Positions 27,901 to 36,206 of a stretch of DNA of 64,000 nt are shown piece after piece. Position 1 is the stretch's first letter. Each line of letters begins with the position of its first letter. The stretch spans positions 41,555-105,554 of the forward strand of contig CAJXQC010000012.1 in the NCBI GenBank assembly GCA_913058495.1, given 5' to 3'. The position numbers and the translations under genes are program-made. Origin of the DNA: an uncultured Balneola sp. (lineage in GTDB: Bacteria > Bacteroidota > Rhodothermia > Balneolales > Balneolaceae). The notes below the pieces were generated by a model. That model was not told the origin of the DNA and did no database searches. It saw only the letters and a program-made list of their open reading frames with translations.

Positions 27901-28141
27901 TCTCATCATCAAGTGCTTGCTTTATAAATTCCGGAGTTTGATTCCATAAACTATAGTTGAAGTTTGTACCTATTGGAAAGTAATCCCAATTCATTCCATT
28001 TATTACCTTCGGTTCGCCATTTACATGTAGCTCCCAACCCTCATCCGTATTTTGGACAACCACCTGTTCAGCTTGACCAATTACTGAAGTAGTAACACCT
28101 AGCAAAATTGTTAAAATCAAGATGGGTTTTTTCATATTCAT
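24995..28141 (-). CDS. Glycoside hydrolase (clan A barrel) fused to a C-terminal outer-membrane beta-barrel
   Basis: 1048 residues. After a signal peptide (1-22) comes a (beta/alpha)8 glycosidase domain of the GH2/GH5 type (about 30-395): NGMNWDYFPIG, NSIRVYTG, acid/base Glu171 in LLGNENNYG and nucleophile Glu272 in LLTEFGSDAF. From about 440 to 1048 the sequence switches to amphipathic strands of alternating polar and hydrophobic residues with Tyr/Trp girdles and Gly/Asn turns (FNLTGFYRTGHYHW, LKFTYTGGTFNWYAQ, KFSASLGFVYRH, TEWQISTYIQIDIRN at the very end), as in outer-membrane barrels. There is no TonB box or plug domain. It is the first gene of the operon. The domain split is read directly from the sequence; membrane insertion and a transport role are inferences. 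Confidence 0.8.
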   Translation of the reverse strand: MNMKKPILILTILLGVTTSVIGQAEQVVVQNTDEGWELHVNGEPKVINGMNWDYFPIGTNFNYSLWNQTPEFIKQALDDEMALLQNMGVNSIRVYTGIPKEWITYIYETYGIYTMLNHSFGRYGLTIDGVWQPNTDYSDPRVKALLIDEVTELVQEYKDTPGLLLFLLGNENNYGLFWDGAETEDIPIEDRRSTVRARAMYKLFNEAIVEMKRIDTGHPIAICNGDLLFMDIIAEEVPDADIFGTNVYRGLTFTDLFDRVADEYGKPVLLTEFGSDAFNARTVQEDQAAQARYQLNNWKAIYENVAGLGGADNSLGGYTFQFSDGWWKYGQTVNLSIHDVNASWANGGYQFDFQEGENNMNEEWFGITAKGTTNSQGFYELFPRAAYYVLKEVHQFDPFQEGVTQNRLNQYFGDISLGDAQLKARADKAALEGKSGGAIKLSRFTADFETYNTGGTLITTPKDADATEQVYPNEQGFDHMQSIYFGIEANPAPNVRANVDFNVLGNVPLNPIDEVFYENRGRPVQLEGRNGLITDESMNRVAIYSSSFNWDQEYFNLTGFYRTGHYHWAYEGDFFGLYPEANYGPNIDIYNGAAPAGVEVEGKKQFDGLKLAFGPELWWGANPAFLIKYSKTYGKTDFTGIFHEDLEQQGTDVNSSFAIPQPKTRRLSLYADREFGKVGVEVGGLWAGQPLNGREFQLIRDEGDTTRVYQDEIKPMDNFGGKLKFTYTGGTFNWYAQSAIMGLVANGGADPTITYTGWRLKDSGSGNQYNFLTGFTYSIGNLQIAPNFLWQKPIEGPIPSDVGAPGRPRNILADPFIVRSNREQIAGEILFTYDQTPGSFFYEWNNDMMEESKFSASLGFVYRHLPTTQDAAIGILPDGRTLFPFDGAPPARDLIEVNARIVSKLNRETGIIALLYGGNAQANGSDPRMLERFGADVRMIRKKLMLSSSVKVNDWGPYDYHRDFNLTYPLQLMADLSMSLGKPDWFNVPQTRLGVRGTFRTLNDFSPRYAPTYTTNDAGERVPEPTAPGFDNGTEWQISTYIQIDIRN

Positions 28142-28520
28142 AACTGTTTGGATTTAGCGCTTACGTTTTAGCAGTTCCTGATTTTTTACGACAACTATTT
28201 CATTTATTTATTGGAGTGTAAAATCAGTAGAACAGATTTCCAATATTTACAATGTATATACAGCTACTAAAAAAGCGCTTTTCTGTTATTTAAAGTGCGT
28301 TTTATTCTTAATAAGAGTGGATTTATTAAACCAAGTTCATTTTAAAGCATCCTTCATTTTAAACTGGTTGTATATACTTTATAAAGGTAAGTGCACAAAT
28401 ATTTGGCTTAATTATTAGAGACATTAACTATCAAAGACAGAATTTTATCTCTTTAGTATTACCACAAAAGTCATGAAGTTTTAAGAGGTAGAAAGTCACT
28501 TAATTATTGGATAAAAATTT
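28142..28520. promoter_or_regulatory. Divergent control region of the glucan locus
   Basis: 379 AT-rich bases between the start of the minus-strand operon and the GH81 gene; no coding sequence is seen. It contains the palindrome TGTATATACA (28253-28262), a second near copy TGTATATACT (28369-28378) 116 bases away, and the perfect palindrome AAAAGCGCTTTT (28271-28282). A GCGCTT motif also occurs near 28157. These are candidate operators for the locus. No clear TAnnTTTG promoter box was found. Confidence 0.55.
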
Positions 28521-31100
28521 ATGAAGTCTTCTTTCTATTCACATTCCACTTCCAGGTTTAGGCTTTTTAAAAACTCACGAGTTAACACTGTGATTTTTCT
28601 AGTTTCCTTTTCCATTATTAACTCAATGGTAAATGCTCAATCCGTAAACATCGGCAAAGGAAGTTACAGCACTGCGTTACCTGCCGCAGCAGTGGGGCCA
28701 CAAAATGTACATGGTCAAAATATTTCGCCAAAAGTAAGTTCTGATTTTTCAAAACCTATTCAAACAAACGACTTTTGGAGTAGCCTGATATTCCCTTTTT
28801 TTGATGACGCCCACTCCAGCGTTCTATATGCACATCCTTTAAATGCAAAGGCCATCAGCTCAGGACTTCAGATAGGATATACAACAAACTCTTTCTTAAC
28901 CGGGGGAGATTATATTTATCCATTTTCACCTCAGCTCAGAGTAGGCGTTGACGGACTAGCCGTTTCCGAAACAAAAACATCTGACTATGGCGACTGGACT
29001 GTTACAGCTCGCTGGGAAAATAACTCGAAATCTATGGAAGCTACTCTGGGGCATGGTTTACCTTTTGTGTTTTTTAAAATAACCGGAGGGGATGCTGTTG
29101 TTGCTTCTCAACAAACTCCTTTCATATGGTACAGACAAAATGAAATTTTAGGTTTGACTATAGATGGCAAACATTATGGAATTTTTGCTCCATCGGGCTC
29201 TACTTGGTCAGGCTCATCAACTTTTCAGTCTTCTCTAAATGGCAAAGATTATCTAACTGTCGCCCTACTACCTGATTCCCAAACGGCAACAATAGAATTT
29301 TTCCAAAAACATGCATACGCTCATGTCACTAATAGTGTGATAGAATGGAATTATGATGAAATTTCTTCCGAATTAACCAGCACATATACTTATGAGTCAG
29401 AACTTGTGGACAGCGCTGATGGAAACGTAAATGAAACTCTTACCGTCCTATACCGCCACCAATGGAAGTATTCTGATGATGAACTGACAAGCTATTCTTA
29501 CACTTCTCCAAGAGGTGAAATGAAGCTTAAACAAGGAAATGTATTTTCGACCGAGCTAAATTTTTCCGGGATTTTACCGACACTTCCTGATCAGGGAGAT
29601 TATGACCGATCTCAATTACTTACTTATGTAAAACAAGTGGCAAATGAATCATTGCCGGTAGGCCCAACTTATGAAAATGGAAAAGCCATGGGGCGTTTTT
29701 CTCATTTGGTTCATATAGCTGATCAACTGGGAGCAACAACCGAAAGAGATTATTTTTTAGATCAGCTGAAATTCAGATTAGAAGATTGGTTTACTGCCGG
29801 GGGGTCTCAGGAATATTCTTATAATGAAGAATGGGATGTGCTAACTGGATATCCATCCGGTTTTGGAGCAGACAATCAAATTAATGATCATCATTTTCAT
29901 GCAAGTTATGCAGTTATGAGCGCTGCAACTATTGCTCAATATGACAGCAGTTGGGCATCTCAGGAAAATTGGGGAGCAATGGTTAATCTTCTTATTAAAG
30001 ACGCTAACAACTGGGATCGAACCGATACACAATTCCCGTTTTTAAGATCTCATGATATCTATGCAGGCCACTCCTGGGCTTCAGGCCATGGAGCTTTCGG
30101 AGATGGCAACAATCAGGAATCCAGTTCTGAATCAATGAATTTTGCTGCTGCAGCTTTTCTTTGGGGGCAAGCTACCGGTCAGCAGGAGATTCGCGAACTC
30201 GGAATTTTTCTTTATTCTACCGAGGCAACTGCCATCGATCAATACTGGTTTGATGTTGAAGATGAAGTGTTTCCACAGAATTACTCCCACAAAGCATTAG
30301 GAATCGTTTGGGGAAGCAAAGGAGTTCACGGAACATGGTTTGGCGGAGAGCCCGAATTTATTCACGGAATCAATATTCTCCCAATAACCAGTGCTTCCAT
30401 GTATTTGGGAAGAAATTCTGATTATGTAATCGCAAACTATAATGAGGTTGTTGCTGAACGGGGTGGTCAACCAACTATTTGGAAAGATGTGTTCTGGGAA
30501 TATCTGGCGCTGGCTGATCCCGATCTTGCACTGAGTTACTATTTAGCTGATCCTAATTATAAACCGTTTGACGGAGAATCCAGAGCGCATACTTTGCATT
30601 GGCTATACAACCTGAAAAAAATGGGAACTCCGGTAATGAATGTTTTTGCTGACACGCCGTCTTATTCTGTCTTTATGGATAAAGAAGGATTCCTCACCTA
30701 TGTTGCTTACAATCCATCTGCAGCAGAACAATTGGTTACTTTCTCCGACGGCTTTTCAATGATGGTGCAACCAAAGTCCATGAATACTGCAACCGGAGAT
30801 ACTCCTGTTTCAATAGATGATTTTGATGAAAAACCACAGGATTTCAGTTTATCTCAGAATTATCCAAACCCTTTCAATCCTGAAACGAATATTACATATA
30901 ATCTTCCAAAAGCAGGTAATGTCTCACTTGAAGTGTATTCTTTATTGGGACAAAAATTAGCCTCTTTAGTTAGTAAGAGACAATCAGCAGGAACACATAC
31001 AATTCAGTTTGATGCTTCTTCCTTATCAAGTGGCGTATATTTTTATAGATTGAAATTTAACGGTCAAATTATGATCAAAAAGATGACTTTGTTGAAATAA
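28521..31100 (+). CDS. GH81 endo-beta-1,3-glucanase with C-terminal sorting domain
   Basis: 859 residues. A signal peptide ends around residue 40 (MVNAQ) after a Ser/Arg-rich start. The GH81 fold is complete: NDFWSSLIFPF early in the beta domain, and the catalytic region with Asp456 in NDHHFHASY and Glu533/Glu537 in NNQESSSESMN. The C-terminal 87 residues (773-859) form the same sorting-type domain as in the protein at 9049-13038 (QNYPNPFNPETNITYN; SGVYFYRLKF; final KMTLLK), so the enzyme should be secreted and surface-displayed or released. It is transcribed divergently from the main operon and followed after 55 bases by a sugar permease. Confidence 0.94.
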   Translation: MKSSFYSHSTSRFRLFKNSRVNTVIFLVSFSIINSMVNAQSVNIGKGSYSTALPAAAVGPQNVHGQNISPKVSSDFSKPIQTNDFWSSLIFPFFDDAHSSVLYAHPLNAKAISSGLQIGYTTNSFLTGGDYIYPFSPQLRVGVDGLAVSETKTSDYGDWTVTARWENNSKSMEATLGHGLPFVFFKITGGDAVVASQQTPFIWYRQNEILGLTIDGKHYGIFAPSGSTWSGSSTFQSSLNGKDYLTVALLPDSQTATIEFFQKHAYAHVTNSVIEWNYDEISSELTSTYTYESELVDSADGNVNETLTVLYRHQWKYSDDELTSYSYTSPRGEMKLKQGNVFSTELNFSGILPTLPDQGDYDRSQLLTYVKQVANESLPVGPTYENGKAMGRFSHLVHIADQLGATTERDYFLDQLKFRLEDWFTAGGSQEYSYNEEWDVLTGYPSGFGADNQINDHHFHASYAVMSAATIAQYDSSWASQENWGAMVNLLIKDANNWDRTDTQFPFLRSHDIYAGHSWASGHGAFGDGNNQESSSESMNFAAAAFLWGQATGQQEIRELGIFLYSTEATAIDQYWFDVEDEVFPQNYSHKALGIVWGSKGVHGTWFGGEPEFIHGINILPITSASMYLGRNSDYVIANYNEVVAERGGQPTIWKDVFWEYLALADPDLALSYYLADPNYKPFDGESRAHTLHWLYNLKKMGTPVMNVFADTPSYSVFMDKEGFLTYVAYNPSAAEQLVTFSDGFSMMVQPKSMNTATGDTPVSIDDFDEKPQDFSLSQNYPNPFNPETNITYNLPKAGNVSLEVYSLLGQKLASLVSKRQSAGTHTIQFDASSLSSGVYFYRLKFNGQIMIKKMTLLK

Positions 31101-31155
31101 CTATAGTGAGTACTTTCTGGAACTTGAAAAACCCGAAATAAGAGCCTATTACCTG

Positions 31156-32487
31156 ATGAGTACAACCAACAAAACCAATCGCTCCGCATTTATCATTGTT
31201 ACCTCCCTCTTTTTTATGTGGGGATTTATCACTGTTTTAGTTGATGCTCTTATTCCCAGATTAAAAGATGTTTTTGAGCTTAGTTATTTTGAAGCAGGTT
31301 TAGTACAGTTCGCTTTCTTTACGGCCTACGCTGTTTTTTCGATTCCCGGTGGAAAGATCATTTCCAAAATTGGATACAAAAAAGGAGTAGTGATCGGACT
31401 ACTTACAATGGGATTGGGTTGTTTTTTGTTTTACCCCGCTGCTGATTTCAGAGTTTTCGGTGTTTTTCTTTTAGCAATGTTTGTACTGGCAGGTGGCATT
31501 ACCATTTTACAGGTTGCGGCTAATCCTTACGTAGCAGCTCTGGGTCCCGAAAGCTCTGCTTCAAGTCGATTAAATTTGTCTCAAGCTTTTAACTCTCTCG
31601 GAACATTTATAGCACCCTTGGTCAGTGCGGCTTTTATACTGAGCAGTAGTGTTTTGAGTTCCAAAGAAGTCTCAAATCTATCTACATCAGAGCAAGAAGC
31701 TTATTATGTAGCAGAAGCTGCCGCTGTACAAAGCCCATTTTTGATTCTGGCCGGCGTGATCATTTTACTGGCCATAATTTTCGCAGTTATAAAGCTTCCC
31801 AAAATTCTTGAAGGAGATGAAGACAAAAACGGTAGCTACAAAATTGCTTTAAAAACACGTCATTTGATGCTGGGAGCTATAGGTATATTTGTATATGTAG
31901 GTGCCGAAGTAACCATTGGCAGCTATATGGTGAACTATTTCCTGACGCTCGATATCGTTGAATTAATACGGAATAGCGGATTTATGCCCGGACTTGCAGA
32001 ACTACTTTCCGGAACAGGAATCGATCAGGCAACACCGGCTCAACTTGCAGGTTCTTTTGTAGCACTTTACTGGGGTGGAGCCATGGTTGGTCGATTTATA
32101 GGATCGGGTTTACAACTGATTATCAAACCATCAAAACTGCTTGCATTGTATGGCTTAATTAATGTCGGATTATTATTTATCACAATGAATTCATCCGGGT
32201 TACTTGCTGTATGGACTGTACTTTGTATCGGACTTTTCAATTCCATTATGTTTCCAACCATATTCACTCTTGCTATTAAAAAGCTTGGAAAACATACTGC
32301 ACAAGGATCCGGAATTTTATGTACAGCTATAGTAGGTGGAGCATTTATTCCACCTCTGTTTGGTTTCTTTGCTGATATATGGACGCTACAAGTAGCATTT
32401 TTCATTCCAATACTTTGCTACTTATACATTAGCTGGTATGCGAAATTTGGCTCTGAAGCTCCGGTTATACCGTCTCCCGAATCTTAG
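31156..32487 (+). CDS. Sugar MFS transporter, FucP/GluP type
   Basis: 443 residues with 12 predicted transmembrane segments. It has the FucP/GluP-family features: FFMWGFITVLVDALIPRLK in the first helix, YFEAGLVQFAFFTAYAVFSIPGG, and QVAANPYVAALGP with SRLNLSQAFNSLGT. This proton symporter family imports monosaccharides such as glucose, galactose or fucose, or small disaccharides. Behind the GH81 gene it is likely to import glucose (or laminaribiose) released from the glucan. The last 23 bases overlap the convergent glycosyltransferase gene. Confidence 0.9.
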   Translation: MSTTNKTNRSAFIIVTSLFFMWGFITVLVDALIPRLKDVFELSYFEAGLVQFAFFTAYAVFSIPGGKIISKIGYKKGVVIGLLTMGLGCFLFYPAADFRVFGVFLLAMFVLAGGITILQVAANPYVAALGPESSASSRLNLSQAFNSLGTFIAPLVSAAFILSSSVLSSKEVSNLSTSEQEAYYVAEAAAVQSPFLILAGVIILLAIIFAVIKLPKILEGDEDKNGSYKIALKTRHLMLGAIGIFVYVGAEVTIGSYMVNYFLTLDIVELIRNSGFMPGLAELLSGTGIDQATPAQLAGSFVALYWGGAMVGRFIGSGLQLIIKPSKLLALYGLINVGLLFITMNSSGLLAVWTVLCIGLFNSIMFPTIFTLAIKKLGKHTAQGSGILCTAIVGGAFIPPLFGFFADIWTLQVAFFIPILCYLYISWYAKFGSEAPVIPSPES

Positions 32488-33415
32488 GCTTTTGCTTTTT
32501 CACATGATTGATATTGATCAACTCACCAATCAATCCGGTAGAAAGTAATTGAATACCAAGTACCATCAACAGAATACCAAGGAATAGTAATGGTCGATCC
32601 CCAATTCCTTTATTGAAAAATAATCGAAGAACTGCTAAATATGCGTTGATCCCGGTTCCGAATAACAATAAAACTATTCCAAACGTACCAAAGAAATGCA
32701 TCGGCTTTTGGAAATAGCGTTGAACAAAAAGAATTGTAATAAGGTCTAAAAAACCATTTATAAAACGAGATAATCCGAATTTGGTAGTACCATACTTTCG
32801 TGGATGATGCTTTACGATCTTTTCACCGATTCTGGTAAAGCCCTCTTTCTTGGCAAGCATCGGAATATATCGATGAAGCTCTCCGTATAAATAAATATTA
32901 TCGATAACCTCTCGTTTATAAGCTTTTAATCCACAATTGAAATCATGCAGATGAATACCTGCAGCTTTACGTGTCACATAATTGAAAAACTTTGAGGGCA
33001 CTGTTTTTGAGATTGGGTCAAAACGTTCTTTTTTCCACCCACTCACCATATCCAAACCGCCTTTTAGCATCTGGATCATTTCGGGAACTTCATTAGGATC
33101 ATCCTGAAGGTCGGCATCCATGGTAACAACATACCTCCCTCTCACTTCCTCGAAACCAGCCTGTAGCGCTACACTTTTTCCATAATTATGACCAAAACTG
33201 ATACCTCTTACTTCCCCGTGTTTTAAAGCAAGTTCTTTTATTACTTGAAACGAAGTATCGGTTGAACCGTCATCTACAAAAATAATCTCATAAGAGTATG
33301 TTCCTGAAATTGATTCTTCAATAGCCTGAACTAATTCTGCTAAAGATTCTTCTTCATTAAACAATGGAACTACAATACTGATATCGAATTCAGGACTTTC
33401 TTTTGAATTTTCCAA
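32465..33415 (-). CDS. Glycosyltransferase family 2, dolichyl-phosphate-mannose-synthase/GtrB-like
   Basis: 316 residues. The GT-A domain has VVPLFNEEESL, the VDDGSTD motif and the metal-binding MDADLQDDP, followed by the SGWKKER and FNCGLKAYKR segments typical of polyprenyl-phosphate glycosyltransferases. Two transmembrane helices follow (about 235-300: FGTFGIVLLLFGTGI and LLFLGILLMVLGIQLL). It probably transfers a sugar from a nucleotide donor to undecaprenyl phosphate. Divergent from the MerR gene. Confidence 0.88.
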   Translation of the reverse strand: MENSKESPEFDISIVVPLFNEEESLAELVQAIEESISGTYSYEIIFVDDGSTDTSFQVIKELALKHGEVRGISFGHNYGKSVALQAGFEEVRGRYVVTMDADLQDDPNEVPEMIQMLKGGLDMVSGWKKERFDPISKTVPSKFFNYVTRKAAGIHLHDFNCGLKAYKREVIDNIYLYGELHRYIPMLAKKEGFTRIGEKIVKHHPRKYGTTKFGLSRFINGFLDLITILFVQRYFQKPMHFFGTFGIVLLLFGTGINAYLAVLRLFFNKGIGDRPLLFLGILLMVLGIQLLSTGLIGELININHVKKQKPKIRETV

Positions 33416-33492
33416 AATGCTTTCTTTTAAAATAGTTCAGAAATGATTTTCTTTGGTGAATTAAAGATGACAAAATACACTTTATACCCGCT

Positions 33493-33822
33493 ATGAAAAA
33501 ATTGTATTACTCGATGGGCGAAGTTAGTAAGCTTACCGGACTTGCTCCACATGTTTTAAGAAGTTGGGAAAAAAATTATTCCGAACTTAATCCCAAGAAA
33601 AACAGCGCCGGAAACAGAGCTTATAAAGAAGAAGAAGTCGAGCTCATATTCAAGATCAAAGAGTTGCTTGAGGAAAAGAAATATACTTCAGCCGGTGTAA
33701 AGAAAGTGCTCAAAAAGGAAAAAGAACCGGAATCTGTTTCTTCAACAGAGATACCTTCCGACGTAAGAAAAGACCTGAATGAAGTAAAAGTATTCCTGAA
33801 TGATCTCTTAGAAAAGCTTTAA
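33493..33822 (+). CDS. MerR family transcriptional regulator
   Basis: 109 residues. An N-terminal winged HTH of the MerR type is clear (YYSMGEVSKLTGLAPHVLRSWEKNY ... NRAYKEEEVELIFKIKELL), followed by a short coiled-coil dimerisation helix and no ligand-binding domain. No metal-binding Cys are present. Its stop overlaps the convergent heme A synthase stop by 4 bases. Its target is not evident. Confidence 0.9.
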   Translation: MKKLYYSMGEVSKLTGLAPHVLRSWEKNYSELNPKKNSAGNRAYKEEEVELIFKIKELLEEKKYTSAGVKKVLKKEKEPESVSSTEIPSDVRKDLNEVKVFLNDLLEKL

Positions 33823-34874
33823 ACTGATTTCGTTTGATTTTGCTTTCCGGTCATCAGAATCATCAAAAATTGACAACAGATCATAAGTGCAATTCCCACA
33901 AGATGAAGAACCTGCAGAACTCTCGGGACATCCAGATAAGCTAACCCTATCCCGATCAAAATCTGTGCAAAGATCAAAGCCACGTTAGTGACTCCCACTT
34001 TCTTAAGCTGACCGCCAATCTCTTCTTTCCACAAAATAAATCCCAGATAACCACCTGAAATTGCAAGCAGCCATGAAAATGTTCGATGTATTTCAAAGAT
34101 CTGACCGAGTGAATCGATCCAGGTTGAACGAGGCGGCACTACATCTGTCATGCTATTTTTTATCACATCAATTTCTTCCCTTACCTGAGTTCCGAGTATC
34201 ATTTGCAGCACTGAAAGCACCAAAATGATCAACGTAGTAACGTAGAGCTTCTTTCGTAGCGAATTGTCGATATTAATTTTGACAAGATCTTCACTTGTTT
34301 TATAAGCACAGTAAAGCAGTAGAGTTACTATCACCATGGCTAAAACCATATGCAGAGAGATCATACCGGGTAGTAAGTTTGTACTTACAACAATAGATCC
34401 CAACCATCCCTGAAAACCTGTTAATACAACTGCGGAAGCAGATAAAAAAGTTATAGATCTCTTCGTGCGCCAATAACTAAGAGATCGTAAAAATGTAAGA
34501 AAGACAAGAATTCCGATTACCGCACCTACTAATCTATTCAAATATTCGATCCAGGTTTTGGTAGCATTGAATTCTTCTTCCCTTTTAATGTTAGGATCAT
34601 TTTCAATTTGATGGGCAACTTCATTAAACCCTAATGCTTCAAGATAGCTTACAATTTTTTCGTTCTTTTCCACTCGTTGTTCTACGAATACTTCTCTGTA
34701 GTTGCTTGGGAGTTCATCAACTGAAGTGGGTGGTATCCAGCTTCCAAAACATTTTGGCCAATCTGGACATCCCATTCCTGAACCTGTGCTTCTTACTATT
34801 CCTCCAACAAGTATCAGAAAAAGAGTTGCAAAAACGGTAGTGATGGCTGTTTTTTGAAAGGAATTTAATTTCAT
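33819..34874 (-). CDS. ctaA: Heme A synthase (COX15/CtaA)
   Basis: About 351 residues from the ATG at 34874 (MKLNSFQKT); a frame continuing to 34931 adds 19 residues and would overlap the divergent gene's leader, so it is not preferred. Eight hydrophobic segments, with the COX15 signatures GGIVRSTGSGMGCPDWPKC after the first helix, FNATKTWIEYLNRLVGA, and VLHLVG near the end provide heme-ligand His residues. It converts heme O to heme A for cytochrome oxidase. It is divergent from the heme O synthase gene, its partner in the pathway. Confidence 0.93.
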   Translation of the reverse strand: MKLNSFQKTAITTVFATLFLILVGGIVRSTGSGMGCPDWPKCFGSWIPPTSVDELPSNYREVFVEQRVEKNEKIVSYLEALGFNEVAHQIENDPNIKREEEFNATKTWIEYLNRLVGAVIGILVFLTFLRSLSYWRTKRSITFLSASAVVLTGFQGWLGSIVVSTNLLPGMISLHMVLAMVIVTLLLYCAYKTSEDLVKINIDNSLRKKLYVTTLIILVLSVLQMILGTQVREEIDVIKNSMTDVVPPRSTWIDSLGQIFEIHRTFSWLLAISGGYLGFILWKEEIGGQLKKVGVTNVALIFAQILIGIGLAYLDVPRVLQVLHLVGIALMICCQFLMILMTGKQNQTKSV

Positions 34875-34947
34875 ACTTAAAGGTAACAATACTCCTTGAA
34901 AATGATTAACTTTGCTTGCTAAAAATTTCAAGATTTTCTGTTTTTCT

Positions 34948-35850
34948 ATGAGTTCTATTGAAGAAAAAATTCAGATCGAACGTTCGTTCACAGATGTAAT
35001 TTCTGATTATCACCAACTTACCAAGCCAGGTATTACTCTGGCGGTTTTGGCTAGTATGTTGGTAGGCTTTGTGCTAGGCAGCGGAAATGCTTTCAATTTT
35101 GTACTGATGATTCATGCTATCATCGGTACATATATGATAGCTGCCGGAACAGGAGCGTATAACCAATTTATGGAGCGTCGACTGGACGGCTTGATGAAGC
35201 GTACGGCAAAACGCCCACTTCCTGACAATCGTATTGCAGCTTCTTCCGGAATGTTTTTTTCATTGATCTTAATTTTTTCGGGACTCGTTTACCTGTTCAT
35301 ATTGGTTAATCCATTAGCCGGAGCCATTTCTTTTGCAACCACTTTTATTTATTTGATCGCCTATACACCCATGAAGCAGGTTTCTGCTTTCAATATCGTG
35401 ATTGGCGCAGTTCCCGGTGCATTGCCTCCGGTTGGTGGTTGGGCAGCAGCTTCGGGAACTATTGAAAGTACTGGAATGTGGCTTTTATTCGGAATCGTTT
35501 TTCTGTGGCAGGTACCGCACGTTATGGCGATCGCCTGGAGTTTAAAAGATGATTACTTTGGCGCCGGATTTAAAATGCTTCCAAAAAATGATAAGACCGG
35601 ACGAAAAACTGCTCTTTGGTCTTTGGTTTGTACTATTCTTCTTTACCCGGTTTCCATTGCTCTGTTTGTGATGGGAATTTCCGGAATGATATTTCTAGTT
35701 CTGAGTTTACTACTAGCTACAGGATTTCTTTACTACAGCATTAAATTCCTGAGCGAACGAACTAAAGAAAATTCCCGCAAGTTGATGTTTGCTTCAATCG
35801 CTTACCTTCCTCTTGTTTGGGTAGCGGTTTTTATAGATAGATTAGTTTAA
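34948..35850 (+). CDS. ctaB: Heme O synthase (protoheme IX farnesyltransferase)
   Basis: 300 residues from the ATG at 34948 (MSSIEEK); an upstream ATG at 34912 is possible but adds a Phe/Lys-rich leader unlike the family. UbiA-type prenyltransferase with nine hydrophobic segments. The first Asp-rich motif appears as NQFMERRLDGLMKRTAKRPLP, and the second as DDYFGAGFKMLPKNDKTGRKT. It farnesylates heme B to heme O. The gene pairs with the divergent heme A synthase; no cytochrome oxidase subunit genes are in the window. Confidence 0.94.
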   Translation: MSSIEEKIQIERSFTDVISDYHQLTKPGITLAVLASMLVGFVLGSGNAFNFVLMIHAIIGTYMIAAGTGAYNQFMERRLDGLMKRTAKRPLPDNRIAASSGMFFSLILIFSGLVYLFILVNPLAGAISFATTFIYLIAYTPMKQVSAFNIVIGAVPGALPPVGGWAAASGTIESTGMWLLFGIVFLWQVPHVMAIAWSLKDDYFGAGFKMLPKNDKTGRKTALWSLVCTILLYPVSIALFVMGISGMIFLVLSLLLATGFLYYSIKFLSERTKENSRKLMFASIAYLPLVWVAVFIDRLV

Positions 35851-35854
35851 GTAC

Positions 35855-35901
35855 AATAGCGAATATCCAATAGTGAGTATTCAATGCTGAAGTGCGCTAT
35901 T
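35855..35901. repeat. Imperfect inverted repeat
   Basis: AATAGCG (35855-35861) pairs with CGCTATT (35895-35901), with a nested GAATA/TATTC. It lies just after the heme O synthase gene. It may work as a weak terminator or be a repetitive extragenic element. No T run follows. Confidence 0.35.
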
Positions 35902-35948
35902 ATGGATTATATCTTCCTCTTCATTTACACATAGACCTAGGGCAACAT

Positions 35949-36182
35949 TTATTTATCGAATTCCTTTGGAATTTCACGTTTGAAGTATTCGATACTTTCT
36001 TCAATTAGTTTTAAAGGTAGGGATTCCTCAAAAAGAGTGATATTAAAGTCTTCATTTTCATCATCTCTGAATATCTCAATCAATATTTTTTCCTTTGACC
36101 ATACTTCAATTCCCATTCCATCTCTTCCACTAACATCACTTACAGCAACAACTTGAAAATCCTTAAGTGCATTAGTTCCCAT
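35949..36182 (-). CDS. Small protein, function unknown
   Basis: 77 residues, acidic, no signal or membrane segment. The pattern of short strands (FQVVAVSDVSGRDGMGIEVW, ILIEIFRDD, FNITLFEESLPLKLIEESIEYF) suggests a small alpha/beta fold. It lies 24 bases downstream of the RDD protein gene on the same strand and may be cotranscribed. I do not recognise a family. Confidence 0.55.
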   Translation of the reverse strand: MGTNALKDFQVVAVSDVSGRDGMGIEVWSKEKILIEIFRDDENEDFNITLFEESLPLKLIEESIEYFKREIPKEFDK

Positions 36183-36206
36183 AATTGATTTCCTGTCTAA
36201 TATTCA

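Noticed and set aside
24995..28141. Reading the barrel part as a TonB-dependent SusC
   Set aside because: No plug domain, no TonB box and no SusC signature is seen; the N-terminal half is a glycosidase.
34875..34947. Extended starts of the heme A and heme O synthase genes
   Set aside because: They would make the two divergent genes overlap and add residues not typical of either family.
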